Below are positions 8,806-16,963 of a stretch of DNA of 64,000 bases, one piece after another. A program made the translations under genes and the position numbers. Numbering within the stretch: the stretch's first letter is position 1; each line of letters starts with the position of its first letter. The notes below the pieces were generated by a model that worked only from the letters and a program-made list of their open reading frames with translations, had not been told where the DNA came from and did no database searches. The DNA lies in the NCBI RefSeq assembly GCF_003862475.1, contig NZ_RRCO01000004.1, positions 303,438 to 367,437 of the forward strand, given 5' to 3'. This DNA comes from Lachnoanaerobaculum gingivalis. Its GTDB lineage: Bacteria; Bacillota; Clostridia; Lachnospirales; Lachnospiraceae.

Positions 8806-9621
8806 ATGAATGGAGTAATTATTGCGGCGGCAGTAGTTGGTATAGTAGGTATTCTTATCGGTCTCCTACTTGGAGTTGCCAGTGAGAAGTTTAAAGTTGA
8901 AGTGGATGAAAAAGAAATAGCTGTAAGAGATGCCCTGCCGGGAAACAACTGCGGTGGTTGCGGATATCCGGGTTGTGACGGTCTTGCAAAGGCTATTGCG
9001 GCAGGTGAAGCACCTGTAAATAAATGTCCTGTAGGCGGAGCACCGGTTGCAGATATTATCGCAGAGATAATGGGAGTAAGTGCAGGTGAGGCAGTAAAAC
9101 AGGTTGCATTTGTAAAATGTAAGGGAACTTGTGATAAGGCAAAACAAAACTTTACATATTTTGGCATTACAGACTGTAATTCGGCTATGAATGTTCCGGG
9201 ACAGGGCGGTAAAGCCTGCAGCTACGGATGTATGGGATTCGGATCATGTGTAAGAGCTTGTGAGTTTGATTCTATACATATCGTTGACGGAATTGCATTG
9301 GTGGACAGAGAGAAATGTGTGGCATGTGGAAAATGTGTTGAAGCCTGTCCTAAGAAGCTTATAGACTTGGTACCTTATGAGACATTTACTTTTGTACAGT
9401 GTAATTCACAGGATAAGGGTAAAGCTGTCAAAGAGGTATGTGAGGTTGGTTGTATTGCATGCACTATGTGTGTAAAAGCATGTGAGGATGATGCAATCCA
9501 TATGAATGGAAATGTAGCACTTATAGATTATTCAAAGTGTATAAATTGCGGAAAATGTGCGGCAAAGTGCCCAACTAAGGTTATACAAGTTGTTGACGGT
9601 AAAATTGCAATGACTGCATAA
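8806..9621 (+). CDS. rnfB: Rnf complex subunit RnfB (ferredoxin-type electron entry)
   Basis: The 271-residue protein has an N-terminal membrane anchor (about 3-25), then an Fe-S domain with NCGGCGYPGCDG, then several ferredoxin-like motifs (CSYGCMGFGSCVRAC, CVACGKCVEACP, CIACTMCVKAC, CINCGKCAAKCP). RnfB accepts electrons from reduced ferredoxin and passes them into the complex. It is the last gene of the operon and is followed by a terminator. The many cluster motifs are normal for clostridial RnfB. Confidence 0.95.
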   Translation: MNGVIIAAAVVGIVGILIGLLLGVASEKFKVEVDEKEIAVRDALPGNNCGGCGYPGCDGLAKAIAAGEAPVNKCPVGGAPVADIIAEIMGVSAGEAVKQVAFVKCKGTCDKAKQNFTYFGITDCNSAMNVPGQGGKACSYGCMGFGSCVRACEFDSIHIVDGIALVDREKCVACGKCVEACPKKLIDLVPYETFTFVQCNSQDKGKAVKEVCEVGCIACTMCVKACEDDAIHMNGNVALIDYSKCINCGKCAAKCPTKVIQVVDGKIAMTA

Positions 9622-9634
9622 TATTGATTTTAAA

Positions 9635-9667
9635 AGGGGAGTTTAGATATCTAAGCTCCTCTTTTTT
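9635..9667 (+). terminator. Rho-independent terminator after rnfB
   Basis: GGGGAGTTTAGA pairs with TCTAAGCTCCTC with one G-T pair, followed by CTTTTTT. It ends the rnf operon. Confidence 0.85.
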
Positions 9668-9750
9668 ATTAGGAGAATAGAAGTTTGAAAGTAATTTCAA
9701 TGCTTTGGTATAAAACTTACAAGTATAAAACTTTATTTAGTATTTCAGAC

Positions 9751-9784
9751 ACAAAAAAACCACCTTGGGAATAGGTGGTTTTAA
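9751..9784. terminator. Symmetric hairpin, terminator in one or both directions
   Basis: AAACCACC (9757-9764) pairs with GGTGGTTT (9774-9781). On the minus strand the hairpin is followed by seven T residues, an excellent terminator for a transcript coming from the right; on the plus strand it is followed by TTTTAACATTTTT, weaker. No gene to its right is read on the minus strand, which hints at a minus-strand RNA from the 9790-9900 segment. Confidence 0.65.
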
Positions 9785-9900
9785 CATTTTTAGGGGGGCC
9801 GGACAGTTAAACTGTCCGGTATGAGTATGAAAAAGCTTTGTAGTTCCAGTAATTCTGAAACCTGCACTAGCTATCGCTAATGCTCTTATAATATAAAAAA
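9785..9900. other. GC-rich structured segment, candidate non-coding RNA
   Basis: In a very AT-rich gap, this stretch holds six Gs, a perfect 21-bp palindrome (9799-9819, CCGGACAGTT-A-AACTGTCCGG), then CTTTGTAGTTCCAGTAATTC and an imperfect 8-bp hairpin around TATC (about 9873-9892). A tiny reading frame from ATG 9821 (19 residues, two Cys) has no well-placed ribosome binding site and is probably chance. On the minus strand a TAGACA...TATTAT-like promoter about 9890-9925 and the terminator at 9751-9784 would frame an RNA of about 140 nt. The orientation is unresolved and I do not recognise the family with confidence; raiA-type RNA is one idea to test. Confidence 0.35.
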
Positions 9901-10070
9901 TAATTGTGTCTATAATATGGAAAAAATATAAAAAAAATATAAAGAAAGAAAATAATAAATAAAAAACAAAGCCAATATATTTATAAAAAATTTAGGTTAC
10001 AAAAACACGGATTTTAGACAAAAATTTCTGTTTATTATTCAGAAAAAATGGAATGGAGGATATAACTAAT

Positions 10071-10169
10071 ATGTATACCGAAATTCTTACAGGAGATATG
10101 ATACCTGCTTTGGCTATTGCGATGCCGGTAAGTTATATTTGGACTAATTTTATTGTGCCTTTACTCTAA
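10071..10169 (+). CDS. Putative 32-residue single-span membrane peptide
   Basis: A short frame starts at an ATG with GGAGGA 11 bases upstream and encodes MYTEILTGDMIPALAIAMPV followed by SYIWTNFIVPLL. It is acidic at the N-terminus and hydrophobic from about residue 10 to the end, like a single membrane span. The strong ribosome binding site, clean stop and position between the structured segment and the ileS promoter support a real gene. There is no signal peptidase site and no recognised homology. It could be a small membrane protein, a peptide toxin or a leader peptide. Confidence 0.45.
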   Translation: MYTEILTGDMIPALAIAMPVSYIWTNFIVPLL

Positions 10170-10205
10170 TTTGGCTTATTTAGGGGGATTTGAGCCTTTG
10201 TGCCA

Positions 10206-10234
10206 TTGACATAATATCTACAAGTGATTATAAT
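10206..10234 (+). promoter_or_regulatory. Promoter of the ileS T-box transcript
   Basis: A consensus TTGACA (10206-10211) and consensus TATAAT (10229-10234) are separated by exactly 17 bases. Transcription should start near 10241, giving a 260-nt leader before ileS. Confidence 0.9.
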
Positions 10235-10240
10235 ATTAAC

Positions 10241-10475
10241 CGGTTATAAAATAAAAAACGAAGACGGAGAGAGTAATCCTTGGCAGAAGTTTCAGCGAGT
10301 CGGTGACGGTGTAAGACCGATACGGAGCGATGGATGAAAATCACTCCTGAGTTGCAATCTGAATTAAGAGTAAGATGTGCCGGTTTCCCCGTTATAGGAA
10401 CACATATGATAGTATGTTGTAAAGGTGGTATATAAGTTTTGGCTTGTCCTGTTACAGGGCAGGCTTTTTTTATAA
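10241..10475 (+). promoter_or_regulatory. T-box leader (tRNA-Ile sensing) of ileS
   Basis: The leader begins with AAGACGGAGAGAGTAA, typical of T-box stem I. The likely specifier codon is ATC (10340-10342, isoleucine) in the context GAAAATCAC. The T-box sequence AAAGGTGGTA (10421-10430) carries UGGU (10426-10429), complementary to the ACCA end of a tRNA with discriminator A, as in tRNA-Ile. A terminator stem GCTTGTCCTG/CAGGGCAGGC followed by a T-run spans 10442-10471. Uncharged tRNA-Ile would favour the antiterminator and switch ileS on. Confidence 0.92.
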
Positions 10476-10500
10476 TCATCTTACAAAGAAAGGATTTTTT

Positions 10501-13500
10501 ATGTATAAGAAAGTGCCTACAGACCTTAAATTTGTAGAGAGAGAAAGAGAAGTTGAAAAGTTTTGGCGTGAGAACCGAATTTTTGAGAAGAGTATTGAGG
10601 ATAGAAAAGATGCTCCCACATATATGTTCTATGACGGACCGCCGACAGCAAACGGAAAGCCACATATAGGACATGCCTTAACCAGAGTTATCAAGGATAT
10701 GATTCCAAGATACAGAACTATGAAGGGCTATAAGGTTCCGAGAAAAGCCGGCTGGGATACACATGGACTTCCGGTAGAGATAGAAGTTGAAAAAGAGCTT
10801 GGAATTAACGGAAAAGAGCAGATAGAAAAATACGGTGTCGCACCTTTTATTGAGAAGTGTAAAGAGTCGGTTTGGAAATATAAGGGTATGTGGGAGGAAT
10901 TCTCAGATGTTATAGGTTTCTGGGCTGATATGAACGATCCGTATGTTACATATCATAACTCATATATTGAGTCTGAGTGGTGGGCTCTAAAGCAGATTTG
11001 GGATAAGGGACTCCTTTATAAGGGATTTAAAGTAGTGCCGTACTGCCCAAGATGTGGAACACCGCTTTCAAGCCATGAGGTGGCACAAGGGTATAAGGAT
11101 GTAAAAGAAAGATCTGCTATTGTAAGATTTAAGAAAAAGGATGAAGATGTTTACTTCCTGGCTTGGACCACTACACCTTGGACCTTACCAAGTAATGTGG
11201 CTCTTTGTGTAAATCCTGACGAAGATTATGTTAAAGTAAAGCAGGGAGATTATACTTATATTTTAGCAAGTGCATTGGTTGAAACGGTTTTAAAAGAGGA
11301 CTATACTGTTCTTGAGACTTATAAGGGTAAGGATCTTGAAGGAATTGAGTATGAGCCGCTTTGGGGTGGACTCAATGTAAAGGGGAAAGCATGGTTTGTA
11401 GTATGTGACAGCTATGTCACTTTGACAGATGGTACAGGTATAGTACATATAGCACCGGCATTCGGTGATGACGACTCAAGAATAGGCAGAAACTATGATC
11501 TTCCTTTTGTTCAATTTGTAGATGCACAGGGTAATCTTACAAAGGAAACAAAGTGGGAAGGCGTATTTGTAAAGGATGCGGACAAGCTTGTATTAAAAGA
11601 TCTTGAAGAGAACGGAAAGCTCTTTGATGCACCTGTATTTGAGCATAGCTATCCACATTGCTGGAGATGTAATACACCGCTTATCTACTATGCAAGAGAG
11701 TCTTGGTATATCAAGATGACTGCAGTTAAAGAAGATATAATAAGAAATAATAATACAATCAACTGGATTCCTGAGAGTATCGGAAAGGGAAGATTCGGAG
11801 ATTGGCTTGAGAATATTCAGGACTGGGCGGTATCAAGAAACAGATATTGGGGAACACCTCTTAACGTATGGATTTGTGACTGCGGACATATGCACAGTAT
11901 CGGAAGTATTGAAGAGTTAAAGTCTATGTCAAAGAATTGTCCTGACAATATAGAACTTCACAGACCTTATATTGACGCTGTGACAATCACCTGTCCGGAG
12001 TGCGGTAAGGAGATGAGAAGAACTCCTGAAGTACTTGATGCGTGGTTTGATTCAGGATCTATGCCTTTTGCACAGCATCATTATCCTTTTGAAAATCATG
12101 AGAAGTTTGAGGCACAATTCCCGGCCGACTTTATTTCAGAGGCTGTAGACCAGACAAGAGGTTGGTTCTATTCACTTCTTGCCATATCTACACTTATATT
12201 TAATAAAGCACCGTATAAGAATGTTATTGTTATGGGACATGTACAGGATGAAGACGGTCAAAAGATGAGTAAGTCAAAGGGAAATGCCGTAGATCCTATG
12301 GATGCACTTAACAAGTTCGGTGCGGATGCTATCAGATGGTATTTCTATGTAAATTCGGCACCATGGCTTCCAAACAGATTCCATGACAAGGCGGTTGAGG
12401 AAGGACAAAGAAAATTCCTCGGTACACTTTGGAATACTTATGCATTCTATGTACTTTATGCAGATATCGACAGCTTTGATCCTACAAAGTACAGTTTGGA
12501 GTATGACAAGCTTAGCGTAATGGATAAATGGCTTTTATCAAAGCTTAATACATTGGTAAAGACAGTTGACGACTATTTAAATAACTATAAGATAACAGAG
12601 ACTGCAAGAGCACTACAGAGTTTCACAGATGATATGAGTAACTGGTATGTAAGAAGATGTAGAGAGAGATTCTGGGCAAAGGGAATGGAGCAGGATAAGG
12701 TAAATGCTTATATGACACTTTATACAGCTCTTATAACTCTTTCAAAGATAGCTGCACCGATGATACCTTTTATGACTGAAGAGATTTATCAAAATCTTGT
12801 AAGAAGCGTAGATAAGAATGCTCCTGAAAGTATCCACTTAACAGACTTCCCGGCTGTCAACGAAGAGTTTATCGACAAGGATCTTGAGGTAAGCATGGAC
12901 GAGGTGCTTGACATAGTAGTACTTGGAAGAGCCGCAAGAAACTCAGCTAATATAAAGAACCGTCAGCCTATCGGAAATATGTATGTTAAGGCTGAGACTG
13001 TACTTGATCCTTTCTATGTGGAGATTATAGAGGATGAGCTGAATGTCAAGGCTGTAGAGTTTAAGGATGATGTGGAAGAATTTGTAAGCTACTCATTTAA
13101 GCCGCAGTTAAAGACTGTCGGACCGAAGTACGGTAAGCTCTTAGGAAAGATAAGAGAGGCACTCGCTTCACTTGACGGACATGCGGCGATGAAGTCTTTG
13201 AATGAAACAGGTAGTGTAGACTTTGAGTTTGACGGTGAGAAGGTAAGTCTTTCAAGAGAAGATCTGCTTATCGAAACTGCAAAGAATGATGACTTTGTAA
13301 CTGAGGCAGACAATAAGACTACTGTTGTACTTGATATAAGACTTAGCGAAGAGCTTATTGAAGAAGGTTTTGTAAGAGAACTTATTTCAAAAATTCAGAC
13401 TATGAGAAAGGAAGCGGGATTTGAGGTGGTTGATCATATCGTGCTTTCACAGACCGGTAATGAGAGAATTGCTGAAATAATAAAGAAAAATGAAGCAGTG

Positions 13501-13614
13501 ATCAAGAACGACACATTGGCAGATGAGATAGTATATAACAATGTAGAGGGATACACTAAGGATTGGAACTTGAACGGAGAGAATACATCCCTTGGAGTGA
13601 GTAAGAAAGGTTAG
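10501..13614 (+). CDS. ileS: Isoleucyl-tRNA synthetase
   Basis: Class I synthetase that charges tRNA-Ile. The ATG at 10501 follows an AAAGGA site; an earlier in-frame ATG at 10444 lies inside the T-box terminator and is not used. The 1037 residues show HIGH (55-58), the CP1 editing domain in the middle, KMSKS (588-592) and an anticodon-binding C-terminus. It is longer than B. subtilis or E. coli IleRS (about 920-940 residues), consistent with the second, eukaryote-like IleRS clade (IleS2), some members of which resist mupirocin. The clade call is inference from length and motif context. glgP follows after 11 bases. Confidence 0.95.
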   Translation: MYKKVPTDLKFVEREREVEKFWRENRIFEKSIEDRKDAPTYMFYDGPPTANGKPHIGHALTRVIKDMIPRYRTMKGYKVPRKAGWDTHGLPVEIEVEKELGINGKEQIEKYGVAPFIEKCKESVWKYKGMWEEFSDVIGFWADMNDPYVTYHNSYIESEWWALKQIWDKGLLYKGFKVVPYCPRCGTPLSSHEVAQGYKDVKERSAIVRFKKKDEDVYFLAWTTTPWTLPSNVALCVNPDEDYVKVKQGDYTYILASALVETVLKEDYTVLETYKGKDLEGIEYEPLWGGLNVKGKAWFVVCDSYVTLTDGTGIVHIAPAFGDDDSRIGRNYDLPFVQFVDAQGNLTKETKWEGVFVKDADKLVLKDLEENGKLFDAPVFEHSYPHCWRCNTPLIYYARESWYIKMTAVKEDIIRNNNTINWIPESIGKGRFGDWLENIQDWAVSRNRYWGTPLNVWICDCGHMHSIGSIEELKSMSKNCPDNIELHRPYIDAVTITCPECGKEMRRTPEVLDAWFDSGSMPFAQHHYPFENHEKFEAQFPADFISEAVDQTRGWFYSLLAISTLIFNKAPYKNVIVMGHVQDEDGQKMSKSKGNAVDPMDALNKFGADAIRWYFYVNSAPWLPNRFHDKAVEEGQRKFLGTLWNTYAFYVLYADIDSFDPTKYSLEYDKLSVMDKWLLSKLNTLVKTVDDYLNNYKITETARALQSFTDDMSNWYVRRCRERFWAKGMEQDKVNAYMTLYTALITLSKIAAPMIPFMTEEIYQNLVRSVDKNAPESIHLTDFPAVNEEFIDKDLEVSMDEVLDIVVLGRAARNSANIKNRQPIGNMYVKAETVLDPFYVEIIEDELNVKAVEFKDDVEEFVSYSFKPQLKTVGPKYGKLLGKIREALASLDGHAAMKSLNETGSVDFEFDGEKVSLSREDLLIETAKNDDFVTEADNKTTVVLDIRLSEELIEEGFVRELISKIQTMRKEAGFEVVDHIVLSQTGNERIAEIIKKNEAVIKNDTLADEIVYNNVEGYTKDWNLNGENTSLGVSKKG

Positions 13615-13625
13615 ATATACTTACG

Positions 13626-16082
13626 ATGATGAACGCTAAGGAATTAAAAAAAGCTATAGAGGATAATGTAAAGGTATTATACAGAAAGACTATAGACGAG
13701 GCGAGTAAAGAGCAGGTTTTCTATGCTCTTTCCTACGCCATAAAAGACACTATCATAGATGAGTGGATAGCAACACATAAGGCTTATGACGCTCAGGATG
13801 CAAAAATTCTTTACTATTTATCAATGGAGTTTTTGATAGGTAGAGCACTTGGCAACAATATAATAAATCTCGGTGCAAGAAAAGAGGTTGCACAAGTTTT
13901 AAATGAGCTTGGATTTGACCTGACAGATATAGAGGATCAGGAGAGTGACCCTGCTCTTGGAAACGGCGGTCTTGGAAGACTTGCCGCATGCTTTCTTGAT
14001 TCTCTTGCAACTCTTAATTATCCTGCATACGGTTGCGGTATCAGATACCGCTACGGTATGTTTAAGCAAAAGATAGAGAACGGATATCAAAAGGAAGTTC
14101 CGGATAACTGGATTAAAAACGGATATCCTTTTGAAATAAAGAGAAGCGAATATTCATATATTGTAAAATTCGGTGGAAATGTAAGAGTAGAGAATGTGGA
14201 CGGTAAGGAGAAGTTTATACAGGAAAACTACGGTTCTGTAAGAGCAATTCCTTATGATATGCCTGTACTCGGATATGAGAACGGAATGGTAAACACGCTT
14301 CGTATCTGGGATGCCGAGGCTATTACAAACTTCAGTCTTGAGCAGTTTGATAAGGGGGATTATCAAAAAGCTCTCGAACAGGAAAACCTTGCAAAGACAT
14401 TGGTAGAGGTACTTTATCCGAATGATAATCACTATGCAGGTAAAGAACTTAGATTAAAGCAGCAGTATTTCTTTATTTCAGCCAGTCTTCAAAGAGCGCT
14501 TGACAAGTTTAAAGAAAATCACAGCGATATACATGATTTACCGAAGAAGGTGGTATTCCAGTTAAACGATACTCACCCTACAGTAGCGATACCTGAACTT
14601 ATGAGACTTCTCTTGGATGAGGAAGGATTAAGCTGGGATGATGCTTGGAAGATAACTACAGAATGTATGGCATATACCAACCATACAATAATGGCGGAGG
14701 CACTTGAGAAGTGGCCTATCGATCTGTTTAAATCACTTCTTCCAAGAGTTTATCAAATCGTAGATGAGATAAACAGAAGATTTGTAGAGCAGATAAGAGC
14801 AAGGTACCCACATAATTTTGCGGAAAAAGAAAAGAACATGGCAATACTCTATAACGGCCAGGTAAGAATGGCTTATATGGCTATTGTAGCAGGATTTTCT
14901 GTAAACGGTGTTGCAAGACTTCATACCGAAATTTTGGAACATCAGGAGCTGAAAGATTTCTACGAGATGATGCCTGAGAAGTTTAATAATAAGACAAACG
15001 GTATTACTCAAAGAAGGTTCCTTGCTCATGCCAATCCGCTCTTGACCGATTGGATTACAAAGAAGCTTGGAACAGATAAGTTTATTACTGATTTACCGCT
15101 TTTATCAGGTCTTAAGAATTATCTGGATGATGAGAACGCTCTTAATGAGTTTATGGATATCAAATATCAGAATAAACTTAGACTTGTTAAGTATATCAAG
15201 GAGCATAACGGGATAGAAATAGATCCCGACTCTATCTTTGATGTACAGGTAAAGAGATTACATGAGTATAAACGACAGCTTTTAAATATTTTACATGTAA
15301 TGTATCTTTATAATAAGCTTAAAAATGATGATAACTTCGATATGTATCCGAGAACATTTATATTCGGTGCCAAGGCGGCGGCAGGATATAAAAGAGCAAA
15401 GCAGACGATTAAGCTTATAAACTCCATTGCTGATGTAATCAATAACGACAAGAGCATAAATGATAAGATAAAGGTTGTATTTATTGAGGATTATAAGGTA
15501 TCAAATGCTGAGATAATCTTTGCTGCGGCCGATGTCAGTGAACAGATATCTACTGCAAGTAAAGAGGCTTCAGGTACAGGAAATATGAAATTCATGCTTA
15601 ACGGTGCGCCTACTATAGGAACTATGGACGGTGCCAATGTTGAGATAGTTGAAGAAGTTGGTCATGAGAACGCATTTATCTTCGGACTTTCTTCAGATGA
15701 AGTTATTGCATATGAGAAGAATCATGAGTACGATCCGATGGTTATTTTTAACAGTGACAGCGAGATCAGAACAGTACTTATGCAGCTTGTAAACGGATTC
15801 TATTCTCCAAACAATACTGAGGAGTTTAGAGAGATCTATGATTCACTCTTAAAGAGTAACGGTCATGACAGAGCCGATACATATTTTATTCTTAAAGACT
15901 TCAGAAGTTATGCTGCGGCTCATGAAGAGGTTGACAGAGCTTACAGAGACAAGAAGAGATGGGCAAAGATGGCGCTTACTCAGACTGCAAATGTAGGTAA
16001 GTTCTCATCTGACAGAACAATAGAAGAATATGTAAGAGATATTTGGCATTTGAGTAAATTAAGGTTGGATAATGCAAAATAA
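13626..16082 (+). CDS. glgP: Glycogen/starch/alpha-glucan phosphorylase
   Basis: Releases glucose-1-phosphate from alpha-1,4-glucans. It is a GT35 enzyme of 818 residues, a usual length. ALGNGGLGRLAACFLDS (N-terminal half) and EASGTGNMKFMLNGAPTIG with the PLP-binding lysine at about K655 are family signatures. Two ATGs are adjacent at 13626 and 13629; the second may be the true start. The gap to ileS is only 11 bases, so transcription may continue from ileS, an odd pairing of translation and storage metabolism. The last 11 bases overlap the next gene. Confidence 0.96.
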   Translation: MMNAKELKKAIEDNVKVLYRKTIDEASKEQVFYALSYAIKDTIIDEWIATHKAYDAQDAKILYYLSMEFLIGRALGNNIINLGARKEVAQVLNELGFDLTDIEDQESDPALGNGGLGRLAACFLDSLATLNYPAYGCGIRYRYGMFKQKIENGYQKEVPDNWIKNGYPFEIKRSEYSYIVKFGGNVRVENVDGKEKFIQENYGSVRAIPYDMPVLGYENGMVNTLRIWDAEAITNFSLEQFDKGDYQKALEQENLAKTLVEVLYPNDNHYAGKELRLKQQYFFISASLQRALDKFKENHSDIHDLPKKVVFQLNDTHPTVAIPELMRLLLDEEGLSWDDAWKITTECMAYTNHTIMAEALEKWPIDLFKSLLPRVYQIVDEINRRFVEQIRARYPHNFAEKEKNMAILYNGQVRMAYMAIVAGFSVNGVARLHTEILEHQELKDFYEMMPEKFNNKTNGITQRRFLAHANPLLTDWITKKLGTDKFITDLPLLSGLKNYLDDENALNEFMDIKYQNKLRLVKYIKEHNGIEIDPDSIFDVQVKRLHEYKRQLLNILHVMYLYNKLKNDDNFDMYPRTFIFGAKAAAGYKRAKQTIKLINSIADVINNDKSINDKIKVVFIEDYKVSNAEIIFAAADVSEQISTASKEASGTGNMKFMLNGAPTIGTMDGANVEIVEEVGHENAFIFGLSSDEVIAYEKNHEYDPMVIFNSDSEIRTVLMQLVNGFYSPNNTEEFREIYDSLLKSNGHDRADTYFILKDFRSYAAAHEEVDRAYRDKKRWAKMALTQTANVGKFSSDRTIEEYVRDIWHLSKLRLDNAK

Positions 16083-16866
16083 AAAGATTTTCAGTTTTGA
16101 TATTGATATGACATTGCTTAATCATGAAGATTATAAGATAACCCCATCTGCTCTTTTAGCTATAGAAAGCTTAAGAGAGCAGGGGCATATCATAGTCCTT
16201 GCGACAGGTAGAAATCCGGAAAACAGCGACAGCAGGCAATTTGTTGATATAGTAAAGCCTGATGCTGTGATCGGTCTTAACGGTACCTTGGTAAAGGTGG
16301 GAGAAGAAAAAATCTTTGAACATTTCTTTGATAAGAATGTTTTAAGAGGGCTGGCAAAATATGTAGAAGGCAAGGAATGCTCTATAGGGCTTACCCTTGA
16401 AGATAAGGATTATTTTTTCAATCCTCATATAATTGATGCATATGATTTTAAAAGATGGGGACAGCACTTCAGAAAGTTTTATCCGGCTGAAGAATTATTT
16501 GACCTGCCTATAAGAACATTGACTTATATAGGACCGGTTGAATGTGCAAAGGATATAGAAAAGAAATTTCCCACTTTGAAACTTCCGCTCTTTGCCGGAA
16601 TGTTCGGAGCAGATGTTGTAGAAAAGGTTGCAAGCAAGGCGGAAGGACTAAAACGCTTGTGTAATTACTTCAGTGTTGATTTAACAGATACGGTTTCATT
16701 CGGAGATTCCATGAATGATAAGGAAATCTTGGAGGAATCGGGACTGGGTATAGCAATGGGAAATTCAATAGAGGAACTAAAACAATATGCAGATTATGTC
16801 ACCGAAAATATAGCAGATGACGGAGTCTTCAATGCATTGGTAAAATTTGGCTTTATAAATACTTAA
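16072..16866 (+). CDS. Cof-type HAD-IIB hydrolase
   Basis: A 264-residue HAD phosphatase of the Cof/YidA type. D10-I-D12-M-T is motif I with nucleophile D10; the usual DGT is DMT here. ATGR (motif II) follows and SFGDSMND near residue 210 is motif IV; the cap domain lies between. Such enzymes act on sugar phosphates or flavin and nucleotide phosphates. The exact substrate cannot be read from sequence, though overlap with glgP by 11 bases suggests a role near sugar-phosphate metabolism. Confidence 0.88.
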   Translation: MQNKKIFSFDIDMTLLNHEDYKITPSALLAIESLREQGHIIVLATGRNPENSDSRQFVDIVKPDAVIGLNGTLVKVGEEKIFEHFFDKNVLRGLAKYVEGKECSIGLTLEDKDYFFNPHIIDAYDFKRWGQHFRKFYPAEELFDLPIRTLTYIGPVECAKDIEKKFPTLKLPLFAGMFGADVVEKVASKAEGLKRLCNYFSVDLTDTVSFGDSMNDKEILEESGLGIAMGNSIEELKQYADYVTENIADDGVFNALVKFGFINT

Positions 16867-16963
16867 TATTATAGAAGTAACAGCTCTGTAAATAAGATTA
16901 TCGGCTCGTTTTGTAGCGATTTGATAAACTTATATTATACAGGGCTTTTACAAAAGGAGCATT

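Noticed and set aside
9821..9880. 19-residue frame starting ATGAGTATG in the structured segment
   Set aside because: No ribosome binding site at normal spacing, overlap with a palindrome and a hairpin; more likely part of an RNA.
10444..10500. Longer ileS with an ATG at 10444
   Set aside because: The extra codons lie inside the T-box terminator stem; the ATG at 10501 has its own AAAGGA site and begins with the conserved family N-terminus.
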